This document shows positions 1 through 11,576 of a DNA stretch of 64,000 bases, piece by piece. The notes under the pieces are model-generated. The model did no database searches. It was not told the DNA's origin and saw only the letters and a list, made by a program, of their open reading frames with translations. Source of the stretch: Glandiceps talaboti (lineage: Eukaryota > Hemichordata > Enteropneusta > Spengelidae). Location: positions 17,357,240 to 17,421,239 of the forward strand of contig NC_135561.1 of NCBI RefSeq assembly GCF_964340395.1, written 5' to 3'. Position 1 is the stretch's first letter, and each line of letters opens with the position of its first letter. Position numbers and translations under genes: made by a program.

Positions 1-300
1 TGGAAGAATTTTCTCCATAGTAAATGCAAGGCATTAAATAAAGTCAAGTGCCAACAAAAGAATTATTTGTCCATACAACATACTGGCTTAGCACTCATAG
101 CACTACATACTACTGAGTTGAAATTGATTGCGTTGTCTAAAATGATTTTCAATTTTGGCCAATTTAGTTAGGATGGGGGTGGGTCTGAGGCCTAACAAAA
201 ATAATTTAGTTTTTTTAATCCTACATTGGACTATTGATCTCACCCCTAACTATCGATGCAAACTCACAAGATATATTTAACCCCACATTTCTATACTCAC

Positions 301-369
301 TTTGCTTTGTACTTCGACATGCATAGTAGCTATCACAGCCAAAAAAGCAGTTATTAGTAGGTACTTCAT
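301..369 (-). CDS. Gene A exon 1: signal peptide of a secreted protein (gene runs off the left edge)
   Basis: Read on the minus strand, an ATG at 369 opens 23 codons starting MKYLLITAFLAVIATM, a hydrophobic signal peptide. The exon ends on a complete codon before a consensus donor (gtgagt) at 300. The start is chosen because codon phase, exon length, donor and the flanking non-coding sequence all match gene B exon 1 (28547-28621) and gene C exon 1 (53288-53365). Later exons would lie at lower coordinates outside the window, so nothing is known of the mature protein; by paralogy it is probably a secreted cysteine-module protein. An ORF that overlaps it in another frame is a shadow. Confidence 0.7.
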
Positions 370-440
370 CTTCAGAAATGTGTAGCGCTCTAGCTGAAAT
401 CTTCCTGCCAGCAAACGAATTTCTGACCAATTCACCTTTG

Positions 441-610
441 ATAATGCTCAATATATATCATGTGAAGACCCCTTAGACTACCACAAAATTTGATGACAGG
501 TTGGTACGATTTAGACCATTCCATAGTTCCGATACTAATTTTTATCCGGTAAGTTACCACAAAGTTGATGTTTCCGGTACACGTGGACTGATTAATAATG
601 ATATGAGTGA
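441..610 (-). promoter_or_regulatory. Gene A core promoter and upstream block shared with gene B
   Basis: On the minus strand the sequence CTAAGGGGTCTTCA is followed within a few bases by TATATATTGA, about 80 bases before the gene A ATG. The same order and spacing occur upstream of gene B (28690-28865), with further shared blocks such as TAAGTTACCACAAAG. Conservation of non-coding sequence between paralogs, together with a TATA-like box, suggests the core promoter. A possible acceptor (ggcag) just before the ATG leaves room for a short 5' UTR intron. Confidence 0.5.
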
Positions 611-1332
611 TGGTGATGGTTTTGGGTGGTTGACAGAATGATGACAGGCTGTGGTAGGAGAAAATCTGTCTCTAAAATATGTTGTTTTTGATGAATTGTT
701 CGATATCTCAAAATGCAGCCCCTCCTACGAAAAGCAGACAATTGTTTGAACCTCTGATTTTGCAAATATACTATTTTTAAAGAAAAAATATTCGCTTACA
801 CCAGTCCTTTTATTATTATTTCATTGGGGGAGAATTTTATGTCTGCAAAACTAATTAACATGGTGTCGAATATGGTTTGGTGTCCTCTTAGAATCTAAAT
901 TTACCTGGTACATTTCCTTTAATGAATCCAAAGTTGGCCATTAAAACCGCGGGTGACTTTCCACGAAAAAAGGGCTTGTTATTCCTTATAACGTAGTAAA
1001 TAACCGATATTATATCAATGCATATCACAGTAAAAGAATTCTGATAATGTATCAAAATCAAATTTATCGAAAACATGGTAAAATTCTTAAACCGATAATG
1101 TATCAAAAATTGTACTGTTAATGTATTTACTTTTAAATTATGTATTCAAATTTGGAGGTCGTTGAGTTAACATCTCTGAGGTAGTCACGGTAGACATGGA
1201 TGACGATATCGCAGATTGTGAAACGGCTTTGTCAGTACGTAACTTTCAAAATTTGAATTTTGTTGGTATATATAACCTAACTGTACATGTACATATTCTA
1301 TGGTAAAATGCAGATCAGATCGCTCTATATAC
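611..1332. other. Upstream region of gene A, nothing further recognised
   Basis: AT-rich non-coding sequence. I see no supported exon, RNA gene or structured repeat here. Confidence 0.4.
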
Positions 1333-2210
1333 CTACATTCATTCATTCATTCATTCATTCATTCATTCATTCATTTTATTGCCAATTTTTAAAGTAAGTT
1401 ACAATTACAAAATGACAGGAAATAAATAAACAAATTGGAAATTTGGAGTCAAAAAAATAGCTTTTCGCTAATCAAGTTTGGCTCCACCTCAGAGTTCATA
1501 TGCATCAATAACAATAAGGGCTACACAGAACTAGAAGAAAAAATATAATGGGAGAAAATTTCAAAAACGAGCTAACAATGCAAGAATATGTATTATATTC
1601 ACTAGTTTAAATTTCGTCAAGTAGATACTCTTTAAAAGCTTTCCTGAACAGATGTTTTGATGTGATACATTTCATTTCTGTTGGCAAACTGTTCCACAAT
1701 TTTGTGCCTGAAAACCTGATGGAAAATTGACCGGCAGCTGTGCGTATTTTCGGAATTGCCAAATTTCGCCTAAGTTTAAATCTTGTGTCTCGACTATGAT
1801 CGATCTCCTGGAAATAATCGCTTAAATCATGAGGAAGGTTCTTATTATACAAATCAAAAATAAAATTTCCTATACCAAGTTTATGAAGTTTATAAATATT
1901 AAGAAGACCCAGCTTTTTAAATAAAGGAGAAGACGAGTCTCTGAACCCAGAGTAAGTCATACATCGCACACACATTTTCTGGATATACATAATTGGCTGT
2001 AGATACGATGAATATGTACTGCCCCAAACTTCTAAACCATACATTATATTGGGCTGGAGAAAGGCTTTGTAAAGTAACAGTAAAATATGTTGGGGAACAA
2101 CATTTCTCAATTTAAATAACATTCCCGATTTCTTCCTAACACAATTCGTTACATATTCAATGTGATCTTTCCATAATAAATGTCTGTCAATGATAATGCC
2201 GACAAAAGTT
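1333..2210 (-). mobile_element. LINE D: 5'-truncated CR1/L2-like retrotransposon, C-terminal part of ORF2
   Basis: The minus strand is open from about 2205 to 1607. It encodes the region after the RT catalytic core: GIIIDRHLLWKDHIEYV, then YGLEVWG, then the C-terminal block RFSGTKLWNSLPTEMK typical of CR1/L2-like LINEs. After the stop come about 230 bases of 3' UTR, an AATAAAA-like signal and a 3' tail of GAAT repeats (1333-1373 on the plus strand). The 5' end is truncated and abuts a (CATA)n tract at 2216. It lacks the endonuclease and the catalytic RT motifs, so it is a dead copy. The reading frame of what remains is intact, suggesting a fairly recent insertion. Confidence 0.8.
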
Positions 2211-2431
2211 TATTACATACATACATACCTACATACCTACATACATGCATAATCACACACATACATACATACATACATACATACATACATACATACATAC
2301 ATACATACATACATGCAGAGTTACAGCCAGAGAGACAGACAGGCAGACATACATACATACATACAGACAGACAGACAGACAGACAGACAGCCAGCCAGAC
2401 AGACAGACAGACAGACAGACAGAATATGGAA
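2211..2431. repeat. (CATA)n followed by (CAGA)n microsatellites
   Basis: Nearly pure tetranucleotide CATA runs at 2216-2312, then CAGA/CATA mixtures to 2431. The ORFs across this tract on both strands are translations of the repeat. Confidence 0.95.
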
Positions 2432-2473
2432 AATAACTTACATTACATTATCAGTTCATTGATAAATTATTGA

Positions 2474-2899
2474 TTAATTTTGATATATCATACGTATATT
2501 ACTACTACAATATCGGGTTGATGCATTATCGGTTATATTATCTATATTATTAACGGTTACCTGTTAGGGTTAGGGTTAGTTATCTTAAATAGAACAAAAT
2601 AGAGGGTTTGACGTAGTGCAACATAGAAAGTCTGACACAGAACAGCTCACTGTCGACATGTCTGTCAGATCCGGTGTGGCAACATAATGCGATGAATCTA
2701 AGAAATCTGTTACATTGATAATCTTATTATACAAATAATGGACAAGAGCTAGAAATACCATACAATAAACAAATCAACCGGAAAGAATGTTTATTGAATG
2801 ACCATTCATACAGAATCTCACGAAATGTAAGAAACATAGTGGCTGGAATAGCTCTACTGTTTTTACCTCCCATAGGGGAGTGTTTGGTTATGCTTCTGC

Positions 2900-2944
<45 letters not shown>

Positions 2945-5757
2945 TGTTTGTGGACATGATATCTAAAAAATACAGCATCATTTCTAATGAAACTTGTACA
3001 CACCTTCCTTATGGTAACAATAAGAACTGATTAGATTTTGTTAAACATCCTAAAAATGTTAATGATTAATTAGGCTAATTAACGATTTCCAGTATTTAGA
3101 CTATATCTACAGAGTGCAAGCAGCGCATGTCGGTAATGTCTCGGTAAAACCAAACTACGGATAACCCGAGGTCATCAATAGGCAAGTCGGGTTGTTGACA
3201 ATCTCTAAATCTGTTGGCAATGTCAACTGTAATAGGATTATAAAAGTAACAGCTGATAACGTCCCTTGACTCAAACGATTCACTCATTGAAAGTAACCTT
3301 GCACTCGGAACTACAGTTTTTCTCGTTCCATAGTTAGTTAAATAATTTTTTGAAAAATTAAGCACAGAGATATTTAAATAGCAAATTCCCATATCTGATG
3401 TCCATATACCACATTTAACATCGTCAATGTACGGTGCACGATGTGTCCTAATGTTATGATCGCGATCGGATCGTGACCTTTCACCCAATTAATTATTAAT
3501 TAGTTAATCACTTAATTAGTTATTTCAATATTTGCATATTGTTGGTAATTACATTTTTGAAAACTCTGGCTACGGTCTGACAGGTGTTAATTTGAATATT
3601 GACTGAACGTTCTAAAGAACGTTTCACATTACATGATGTGTTGGTCGTGAATAGACAACATCAGCGGGCAATCTTGCTGGAGAATTCCCCTATATAAATT
3701 CATGCGATTGCTACTGTTTCATTCTCAATCAAAATTGACATTTTTTTGTACTTCGATAATTAGGAACATGTTTGCACTCCCGTGTTTCTGTTTGCTTAAT
3801 AAACATTTCATCGGTCAAACCAGGTCAACTTCAACTTCCGGGTCAAATCATCTGCTTTCTAATGCTCTACAGAAAATTCTTTTTGATAATTAGTCAATAT
3901 TTTCACATTTTATATAGTTTCATATAGTTAATTTTCCAATTAAGGGGTACATCATGTATAATAGCTATAGCCCAGAATTGTGCATTCCAAATGTGTGTAG
4001 GATGAAATAAGAGCTATGGTTTTGCCCTTGAGGGAGGCATTCAGTTTAAATCTGGTTTGTTATTTAAATGGTGAAGAGAATAAACATGGTTAACTTTAGA
4101 TGTTGCATTTGTTGAGAATTTTCTGTCAACAAGTCAACTCTTTCACGGTTAAGCGTTAATATGGCAGTGAACTGCTCGTGGTTCATGTCGCTTGTAAACA
4201 AGGAAAACAACTTTCCATCAAACATATCTCGTAAATCTTATGGCTAGAAAAGGAAATTTCTTAATGGTAAGTCCTGTCAATTAACCACTTCGGTTGTCCC
4301 AATTGATAATAAAGGTCAAGAATAAGTATGTTCCTCGTCCAAGGGAATTTTTCAAAAGTGATGCAGCAATGCGGTATTCTTCTTTTCTTTTTTAAGGCTC
4401 CATTATATTGATTGATATGATTATAGACTGAGAAAAAAATGTTACATTTAAAGTTTTGATATTATGTATACATAATGTATACAAACACCTGATACTTTAA
4501 ATTCGATTCCATTCAACACAATAAAAATGAAATGGTTAAAGCTGTACATATTCTATGTAACACTGGTGCACTATTGGAATACTAAGCTGATATCGAGATA
4601 CAGACATTAATACCGTGTATCTAAAACATGTGTTGCATTGATAATATCGTTGTATAAATAAAGGCCAATAAAACGCGAATAAATCATCTGGAAAGAAAAA
4701 CCCTTCTAATTGATATGAACAAATAGGGCACGCATCAACAAAACATTGTTTTTACAATATGTCAACGACTTAAAACATTCGTATGCCACTGAAAACATTT
4801 CGATGAAATAGTAGAAATAAAATTGACAATTTTGCTTTAATAAGTAAATGTCCACATCGTGTCGTTTCAGGGAGTAAATGAAGTCCCACTCCCCCTCTCC
4901 CAATGGACGGAAATAGGATGTTGCGTTTGTTGCATTTGCTCACAGTGAGTGTGAGATGTTCAATCTTAATTCGACCATCACGTTGTATTAGTATTTTTTC
5001 ACATGTTCACTTCAAAGCCAAGTAATTTAGTAAACGATAAAACTTAGCAACTGTGGGTCGGCTAATATTATAAGCTAGTGCCTGTTATGAATGTGAAATT
5101 CATATTTAATATTACGGTCTGTGTAAGCAATAATATTGTAGATGAATATCACTGTTTATAGTAGTGTTCTGTTGCGCAGAAGGAAATGTCATGCAAAATA
5201 ATCATACTACAACGTGCCTGTAGTTTCGTTCCAGTGAGTGTTAACCTAGGGTGCTTTGTACCCATTGTGATTACTATTCAAACTTAATAGAGAAGTGCTG
5301 AATGTATGATTAATCTTGCTAGCGATGACTGACTCTTCTTAACTGTCGCTACTTGATGAACATGAACAGTTATTTTTCCCCCATGTTTTTTTTGTGTTAA
5401 GCTTGACTACGGTGGAAAAGTATTGCCATCTTGTGCCAGTGTAGTCATGTCAAGGTTCAAATTTACATGATCATAAACGTTTCCCCTCTTAACTATGGCA
5501 AGCAGTCGCGGATTCGTAGAAAATAATAATTTTGCTTCCTGTGTTCAAGGGCAAATTTATCTCGTTACTGTTTATTTTTTTGAATAAAAAATCATTGTGA
5601 TGTGTCAATCATGCGTAAACAATTTATGTTTAATTTGTTTCTCTTTGGTCACGTGACCTGATCAAAAAATGGCGCCGACCATATCTAGACAATAATGATA
5701 GCCATGGGATGGGTCACCTGACCATTAAATCGACGTCTTAGTACAACGTAACAAGTG
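2474..5757. other. Intergenic region with a (TG)n tract and diverged repeat copies
   Basis: Contains a (TG)n run at about 2901-2943. Two segments, 2700-2745 and 4620-4800, resemble each other and 29545-29760 upstream of gene B (shared core near ATTGATAAT and TATAAATAAAGG). A 130-codon minus-strand ORF at 3096-3488 is listed separately. No supported exon otherwise. Confidence 0.5.
3096..3488 (-). other. Orphan 130-codon open frame, possible exon
   Basis: A 130-codon frame in AT-rich DNA with mixed amino-acid composition and four cysteines; it is not a translation of simple repeat. I recognise no domain. It lies on the same strand as genes A and B and in the interval where the end of gene B is expected, so it could be a terminal exon. 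The cysteine spacing does not match the modules seen elsewhere. A chance ORF is equally possible. Confidence 0.2.
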
Positions 5758-5759
5758 TA

Positions 5760-6290
5760 CGCAAGGTATCTCTGAGGAACTGTGTTGGATCTATCTACTG
5801 GAAGTACAACATCTATGTGGCATTCAAACCACGTACGACTCTATGGCACACGTTAGTCTCGCTCACCCAAGGTTAAGACTTTACATGAACAACACTGCGG
5901 GGTGATATACAAGGTACCCAGGAGAAGGAACATCGTAAATCTGTGAGGGACATCGGCAGAACTGTAGAAATGGCTTTAGCTGAACACTCACGCAGTTATA
6001 ATCATAACATCGACTGTGATTCTGTTTCCATTATTGATGATACATTCCCACGTGGTTTCCCGAGGAAGATCAGGGAGGCTATAAACATGAGACGATACAA
6101 TCCTAGGATCAACAGAGACGGGGGGGGGGGGGGGGGGGCATCGAATTACCTAACATCTACAATCAATTGATCATACCGCCACCTAGTGGTCAGCTAGAAC
6201 TATGGAATTTGTCATTCTGATGAGGATAGTGTGCCTAGACAGATCGAAAGGCTCAATGCTAAAGAATTTTGAACTGTTTGTGTGATATTG
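5760..6290 (+). mobile_element. Penelope-like retroelement remnant (3' end, damaged GIY-YIG region)
   Basis: Translated pieces in different frames match the end of Penelope-like element proteins as I know them: a segment reading CGVIYKVP just before the endonuclease, then ALAEHSRSYNHNIDCDSVSI, then REAINMRRYNPRINRDGG, and after a break DEDSVPRQIERLNAKEF. The core of the GIY-YIG endonuclease between the first two blocks is missing. A run of about 20 G at 6119-6138 sits exactly on the Gly-Gly codons of NRDGG and shifts the frame; beyond it ELPNIYNQLI resumes. The copy is therefore dead. Confidence 0.7.
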
Positions 6291-6404
6291 CCTAAATTAG
6301 CGTTTTAATTCTTAGTTTTCATTAGTCTCAAATTTGAAATGTCCTGTAGTAAATTCTATGACGTTTAATACAATCAGATGTTCCTTAAAAGTCTTAATAA
6401 ATAC

Positions 6405-7165
6405 ATGTAAATAAATAATAAATAATAAGTTTATTGCCAGAAATTAAAGGTTTACATAGTACTCTAATCTTATCTACAAATGTACAAATATATCAACATT
6501 AACCTAACAAGTCAAATGTACCATAAAATAGAACAATGTACAGGATTTCTGGCTAGGGCCACAAAAATAGTTCTTAGGAACTAGTCGAGCTTGAGGCCCC
6601 AAAGAAAAACTCATTGTGATTATGCGGTGCGTTGTGTCTGGCTGACAGCTTGGAAATTAATATAAAGTCATTTGACAAAAGAGAATGAAATAAGAACATA
6701 AACAATACAAAAATCAATTTGAAAGAAGGTGTTGTTTTAAATGCTGTTTAAAGTCGGTTGTATTACTAGTTTTTTTTTCCAAAGAGTCAGGCAGAGAGTT
6801 CTAATGTTTTGTTGCGGTGTATTTGAGGCTATGTTGGTTTATGGAGAGGTTTACTTTTGGAATATAGAAATTGTCGTTCGTGGCAAGTCGTGTTGGGTAG
6901 TTGTCGGGCAGTTCGTCAAGGTAGTGATTGATATCATGTACAAAGTAATTATTGTTTAAGTCAAATATAAGTAAACGTGTTTAATTTACAATGCTTGTAG
7001 ATATCTGAAATGTTGAGTTGCTGGAAAAGAGGAGCGGTGTTGCAACAGAGACCCGAAAACGTGATGAGGCGCACTAGCGTTTTTGGTATTTTGAGAATGT
7101 GTAGCAGAAAAGTTGAATACGTGTCCCCCCCCCAAAAAAAAAAAGAAGAAGAAAATCTCAATGCA
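6405..7165 (-). mobile_element. CR1/L2-like LINE fragment, C-terminal part of ORF2
   Basis: On the minus strand, pieces reading LITFSGLCCNTAPLFQQL and DIYKHCKLNTFTYI are followed by a segment ending NSLPDSLEKKTSNTTDFKQH and then a stop; this is the usual C-terminal block of CR1/L2-like ORF2. An in-frame stop falls just before NSLP where a tryptophan codon is expected. The 3' end reads GGCAATAAACTTATTATTTA and closes on AATA-rich tail repeats near 6405-6430. It is 5'-truncated near an A/C homopolymer at 7126-7145 and inactive. Confidence 0.65.
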
Positions 7166-7189
7166 ATAGCAAATGCGTGGTAGTATCAT

Positions 7190-8134
7190 ATAATTAAATT
7201 ACACTTGCTGTTACGCAGCTGAGCAACACTTGTTAATCAAGGATAAGAAGATCGTCTGTGTTAGGTGACGCTCACACTCGATAAGAGTGAAATATAGGTA
7301 TTCGGATAAGAGGAAAGTGGCATTTTCTTTTCAAGGTGTAACATTCATAGCTTCAAGTGTTGGATTAACTCGCGCTGTCAAATAATGAGTTGTACAAGTC
7401 AGTCAGTGTGTCTATATCGTTTTGCACTTTCAAGTTTGGTGGTCAAAAGTATATACTGATTTGCATGAACTTGCTCGGTGAAATGGTTTGAAAAAAAAGA
7501 CTACTTTATTAATCAATACCACACTCAAAGTTACATTCGTTGATGAAATGAGTTGATACTGATACGGCAGCCATCTTGCTTGTTGTCTGGCCAGTCCTAT
7601 CTCTTCTGGTCAGATGGCAAATGGATTCTCCTGACATATACCATGTAAACGCCCGACCCCCTTAGCGCCACCACAAGAAACTAATTTAAAACAGTGCACT
7701 TTTGTTTTTCCTACAACGTAGCAGCCTTGTGTGACGAGTGTATAATTGGTTACAGGAAATGAAATAATATATTGCAAGTAAATTAGTGATTGAATGTACA
7801 CTAAAACTGAAATAAAATTCAAGATAATTATATATTGTGACATTCTTAGCTTACTCTAGGGCATTACTATTCATGAGCTTGTGTATGAATATTAAGTAGA
7901 TTGTGTATGAATATTAAGTAGAAGAATGTATTCATTATCCTTGGCATGTAATTTTAGTGTTGGACTCATAGCAATATCATTTAAGTTAGCAGTGTTTTGT
8001 CATGTACTCTGCGGATCTGGTTGTCTTTGCTGGTCATGCCAAACAGCTTTCAACCCGCTGGCATGACCAGAACTAAAATTGGACAATGTTACATTTACCA
8101 AATCTACGAAAATGTATGTTAATAAGGATATTTT
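7190..8134. other. Intergenic region with an interspersed repeat copy at 7610-7720
   Basis: The segment 7610-7720 matches 45875-45990 (shared TGACATATA, AGCGCCACCA and TTTGTTTTTC in order). A 22-base unit ending AATATTAAGTAGA is duplicated in tandem at about 7875-7921. No coding exon is supported. Confidence 0.5.
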
Positions 8135-8137
8135 TAA

Positions 8138-9407
8138 GGGACCGGTCAGTTTCTTCGGCCAGGGGGTGGATAAGGAGGGGGGGGGTCACCCTGTTTTTGA
8201 AATTGGCAGTAGGAGGGGGGGGGGCGTCATGCTGTTTTCAAAATTGTGGATGGGGGGGGGGGGTCATTATGTTTTGGATTGTGATGGAAGAAAAAAAATC
8301 CTTTTTCTAAAATGGCATATATCCTTGTCTGAAATGTGGTACATGTAAATATTTGTTATTCTCCCTGTTTCTTCCATGAATTCTTTAGTATTTATTACTT
8401 ATTAGTTCAAGCAGAACTATAAATATACATATACATGTATTACCTAGCTACCACACTAGTTACCGAACATGTCATGTAAATGCTTGGCTGTTTGACAATC
8501 AGTGCTTCACTTATATTGCACTTTGGGGCAAAAGTGAACTTGAAGGTTTCGTAATGGTATTCTTCATAGATAGTTCATAAAAGAAGTTAATCTAAAATGA
8601 TCCCTACTCGTCACTGTGAACTTGTCAGAAGGGATAAATACACTTTCTATTTTGGACACTATATGTTATTGACACTACAAATCACTACATCTCATCAGAT
8701 TCCAGTTTCTATTATACACTAGGTATGACCACCTAAAGTTCTCTAACATACCGGTGGCTTTACTATACATGCAATATTAATGCCACTATGCCAATGTTAC
8801 TGACCCCCTAGCCCCCCCCCCCCCACTACATGAGGTGTACACATCCCAGTCTCAAAGCTCCTCCCCTAACTCTTACTGTCAAGATGCTATCAAACTTAAT
8901 ATTTAAAAAAATATTTTTTTCTTTTTACATGCTGGTGCTGTCTTGAAAAGCTTGGAAATTATTGCCTGAAAGGGCCTGAATAGTCTCAAAATTGACTTTT
9001 CAGAATAAAAAACCTCCAGGGCTTCTAGGGGGAGACCCAAGAGATATACATATTCCCTGCTCAAGCTTTCCCATATCTTACACTGTCAAGATGCTATTAA
9101 ACTCTTTTTGGAATATATTTACCCTATGTAGTAAATAATCATAATTATGATAGTGCTAACCCGGGATCTTATAAAATAGATGCAAGGCAGTCAAGCAGTC
9201 CACACTGAGTCATGATCAAAACAATACCTGTCATGTAAATATTGTAGATATATATATGGGGGGGGGGGGGTCATCATGTTTTAGAATTAAGTGAGGGGGG
9301 GGGGGTGTCAGCCTGTTTTTGGTTTTAAAGATAGGAGGGTCAGTGACTTTTTGCCGGCCCAATTTAAGAATCCACATCCCCTCAGGCTGAAGAAACTAAC
9401 CGGTCCC
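8138..9407. mobile_element. Harbinger-like non-autonomous DNA transposon with TAA target duplication
   Basis: The ends are inverted repeats: GGGACCGGTCAGTTTCTTC begins at 8138, and the reverse complement of the right end reads GGGACCGGTTAGTTTCTTC, with one mismatch in the 19 bases shown. Both ends are flanked by TAA (8135-8137 and 9408-9410), the 3-base duplication expected of PIF/Harbinger elements. The 1.27-kb interior is non-coding and rich in poly-G runs followed by TCAT and TTTT, and it holds an internal duplication (around 8825-8900 and 9050-9120). No transposase frame is visible, so it must move in trans if at all. Confidence 0.75.
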
Positions 9408-9773
<366 letters not shown>

Positions 9774-9982
9774 ACATGGTGAACACGGAGAAAGAAGCGC
9801 TCCTCAGAAACTCTTTGGTTTCGTGGATTCTGTGAGTTATAATTACTTAATTTTGTTTTCTTCATACTGTCTAGACCTTCTGTAAGGTTTTGGCTATGTT
9901 TTGAGGCTATTTCTGGCCTATCTTTATTGTGATTACTTCGGATTTCGTTTCTCGGCTGGCTGGGTTGGAAAGCCATACCAAT

Positions 9983-11554
9983 ATGGCGTCCGCCCAATCG
10001 GCACCTTCGGCTGTTGTTACCGAAGACTTTGAAGTCCTCTTTTCAAACTTGTCAATGAGACATGGCATAAAGATGAATAGTATATATGGATATTCTGTTG
10101 ATGATTATATTGAAGGTGTTGCTGATTTATTGGGTCCAACTGCTATTCTTGCAGGTTCTAGAATGAACAAAGCTGTTGTTGTCTTTGTAAATAATATTGA
10201 CCACGTAAATGAAGCGTGTGTAAAAGGAATCAATGTGAAGGACTCCTTTGTACAACCAAGTCCTATGGTCCAACCTGCCACAAAGGTTACTATATCTAAC
10301 GTTCCGCCTTTTATATCGAATACTCTCCTAGCCGATAAACTCGGAGAATATGGCAAAGTTCTTGAACACTCTTTCAGATATATACCTCTTGGGTGCCGTC
10401 GGCAAGATTTGAAACACGTTAGGTCTTTTCGAAGGCAGGTGTATATTATCCTTCACCCTACGTTTAAAAACTTTGAAGGTCTCATTCGTGTGTATCACCG
10501 GGGGAAACAATACCCTTTGTATATCTCCACGGACGAAGTGACGTGTTTTCAATGTAAAGGTAAAGGCCACATTCGTAAAAACTGTCCACAAAATAAAAAC
10601 ACAGAAACAGACCAAACTGATAATCAAACACAAAACAACAAGGGTGGTAACGAAAACGGCGACACCATTATTGGTGAAAGCGACGACGATAGTTATTGTA
10701 GTATAGCAGGTGATCCACCTGTAAACGACACAAACGACAATGAAAACAGACCCATCGCAGAAAATACTGAAACTTTGATCAAAAAGTATACTTCATATGC
10801 TGCCTCACTCAAATCGCAGAATACACCCATTACAACCAACATACGCCCTACAAACACGAATAAAACCATTACTATTGACTCTACATCTGACACAGATGTT
10901 CCGATGCCCACACAAAAACATTCACAGCTGCAACCAGAACCGATAAAGCGAACAATTGATAATGTTGATCGCGACAGTGACGACGAAATAAATATTCCAT
11001 CCAAAAATAAGTTTATGGCTTTCTCAGACGTGGAAAGTGACAGTGAAAACGAAAGTAATTCCAACGAAGTACCATTGACCTCACATAAGAGTAAAACCAC
11101 GGTTATAGGTTCTGTAAATCCTAACAAAACCGAAATCGGTCTAACTGACCAGTGTCAAAAAAACAATGAAAACGCTCACAACGAGAGTACAGATGATCTG
11201 CAATCATCATTGTCACAAAAAACAACCACAAGCGAAACTGAACGTGGCAGTGACTCTGAAGACAGTGACGACAGTTCACAAAATAACGAGTTACAAAACT
11301 TTAACGTACACCAACAAACTGATGGAATTCCTTCTCAAGAGAACATCGATATATTCCTCAAAAACATTAAAAGTACTAAAAACCATGTAAAAAGATGTAG
11401 GATATTTTGTCCAGACTTTGATAAACTGCTACAAGCTCTGTCTGTTAAACTCCAATCGCCAACAACTGGTAAATCACTCAAACAAAGAATTGGAAAGCTA
11501 ATGGATAAACTTAGAGTAGATCTGAAAAGTAGAGGTCTTACTTCCTCTTTCTAA
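9983..11554 (+). CDS. LINE ORF1 protein, RRM-like region plus CCHC zinc knuckle
   Basis: The nucleic-acid-binding ORF1 protein of the Tx1-like LINE, expected to coat the element RNA. I place the start at the second ATG (9983, context CCAATATGGCG), giving 523 codons; the frame is also open from an ATG at 9929. From the N-terminus: a segment VTISNVPPF with an RRM-like pattern near residue 105, then a CCHC knuckle CFQCKGKGHIRKNCP near residues 188-202, then a long polar, Asn/Thr/Ser/Asp-rich region that is probably disordered, then a short basic C-terminus. The stop at 11552-11554 is 22 bases before the ORF2 ATG and in a different frame. Confidence 0.85.
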   Translation: MASAQSAPSAVVTEDFEVLFSNLSMRHGIKMNSIYGYSVDDYIEGVADLLGPTAILAGSRMNKAVVVFVNNIDHVNEACVKGINVKDSFVQPSPMVQPATKVTISNVPPFISNTLLADKLGEYGKVLEHSFRYIPLGCRRQDLKHVRSFRRQVYIILHPTFKNFEGLIRVYHRGKQYPLYISTDEVTCFQCKGKGHIRKNCPQNKNTETDQTDNQTQNNKGGNENGDTIIGESDDDSYCSIAGDPPVNDTNDNENRPIAENTETLIKKYTSYAASLKSQNTPITTNIRPTNTNKTITIDSTSDTDVPMPTQKHSQLQPEPIKRTIDNVDRDSDDEINIPSKNKFMAFSDVESDSENESNSNEVPLTSHKSKTTVIGSVNPNKTEIGLTDQCQKNNENAHNESTDDLQSSLSQKTTTSETERGSDSEDSDDSSQNNELQNFNVHQQTDGIPSQENIDIFLKNIKSTKNHVKRCRIFCPDFDKLLQALSVKLQSPTTGKSLKQRIGKLMDKLRVDLKSRGLTSSF

Positions 11555-11576
11555 CGTCCAAACCTTTAATTCATCA

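Noticed and set aside
6217-6262. CTGATGA followed by GAAA in the Penelope-like remnant
   Set aside because: Resembles a hammerhead core, but stem II does not pair convincingly and the stretch is explained as coding sequence (DEDSVPRQIERLNA).
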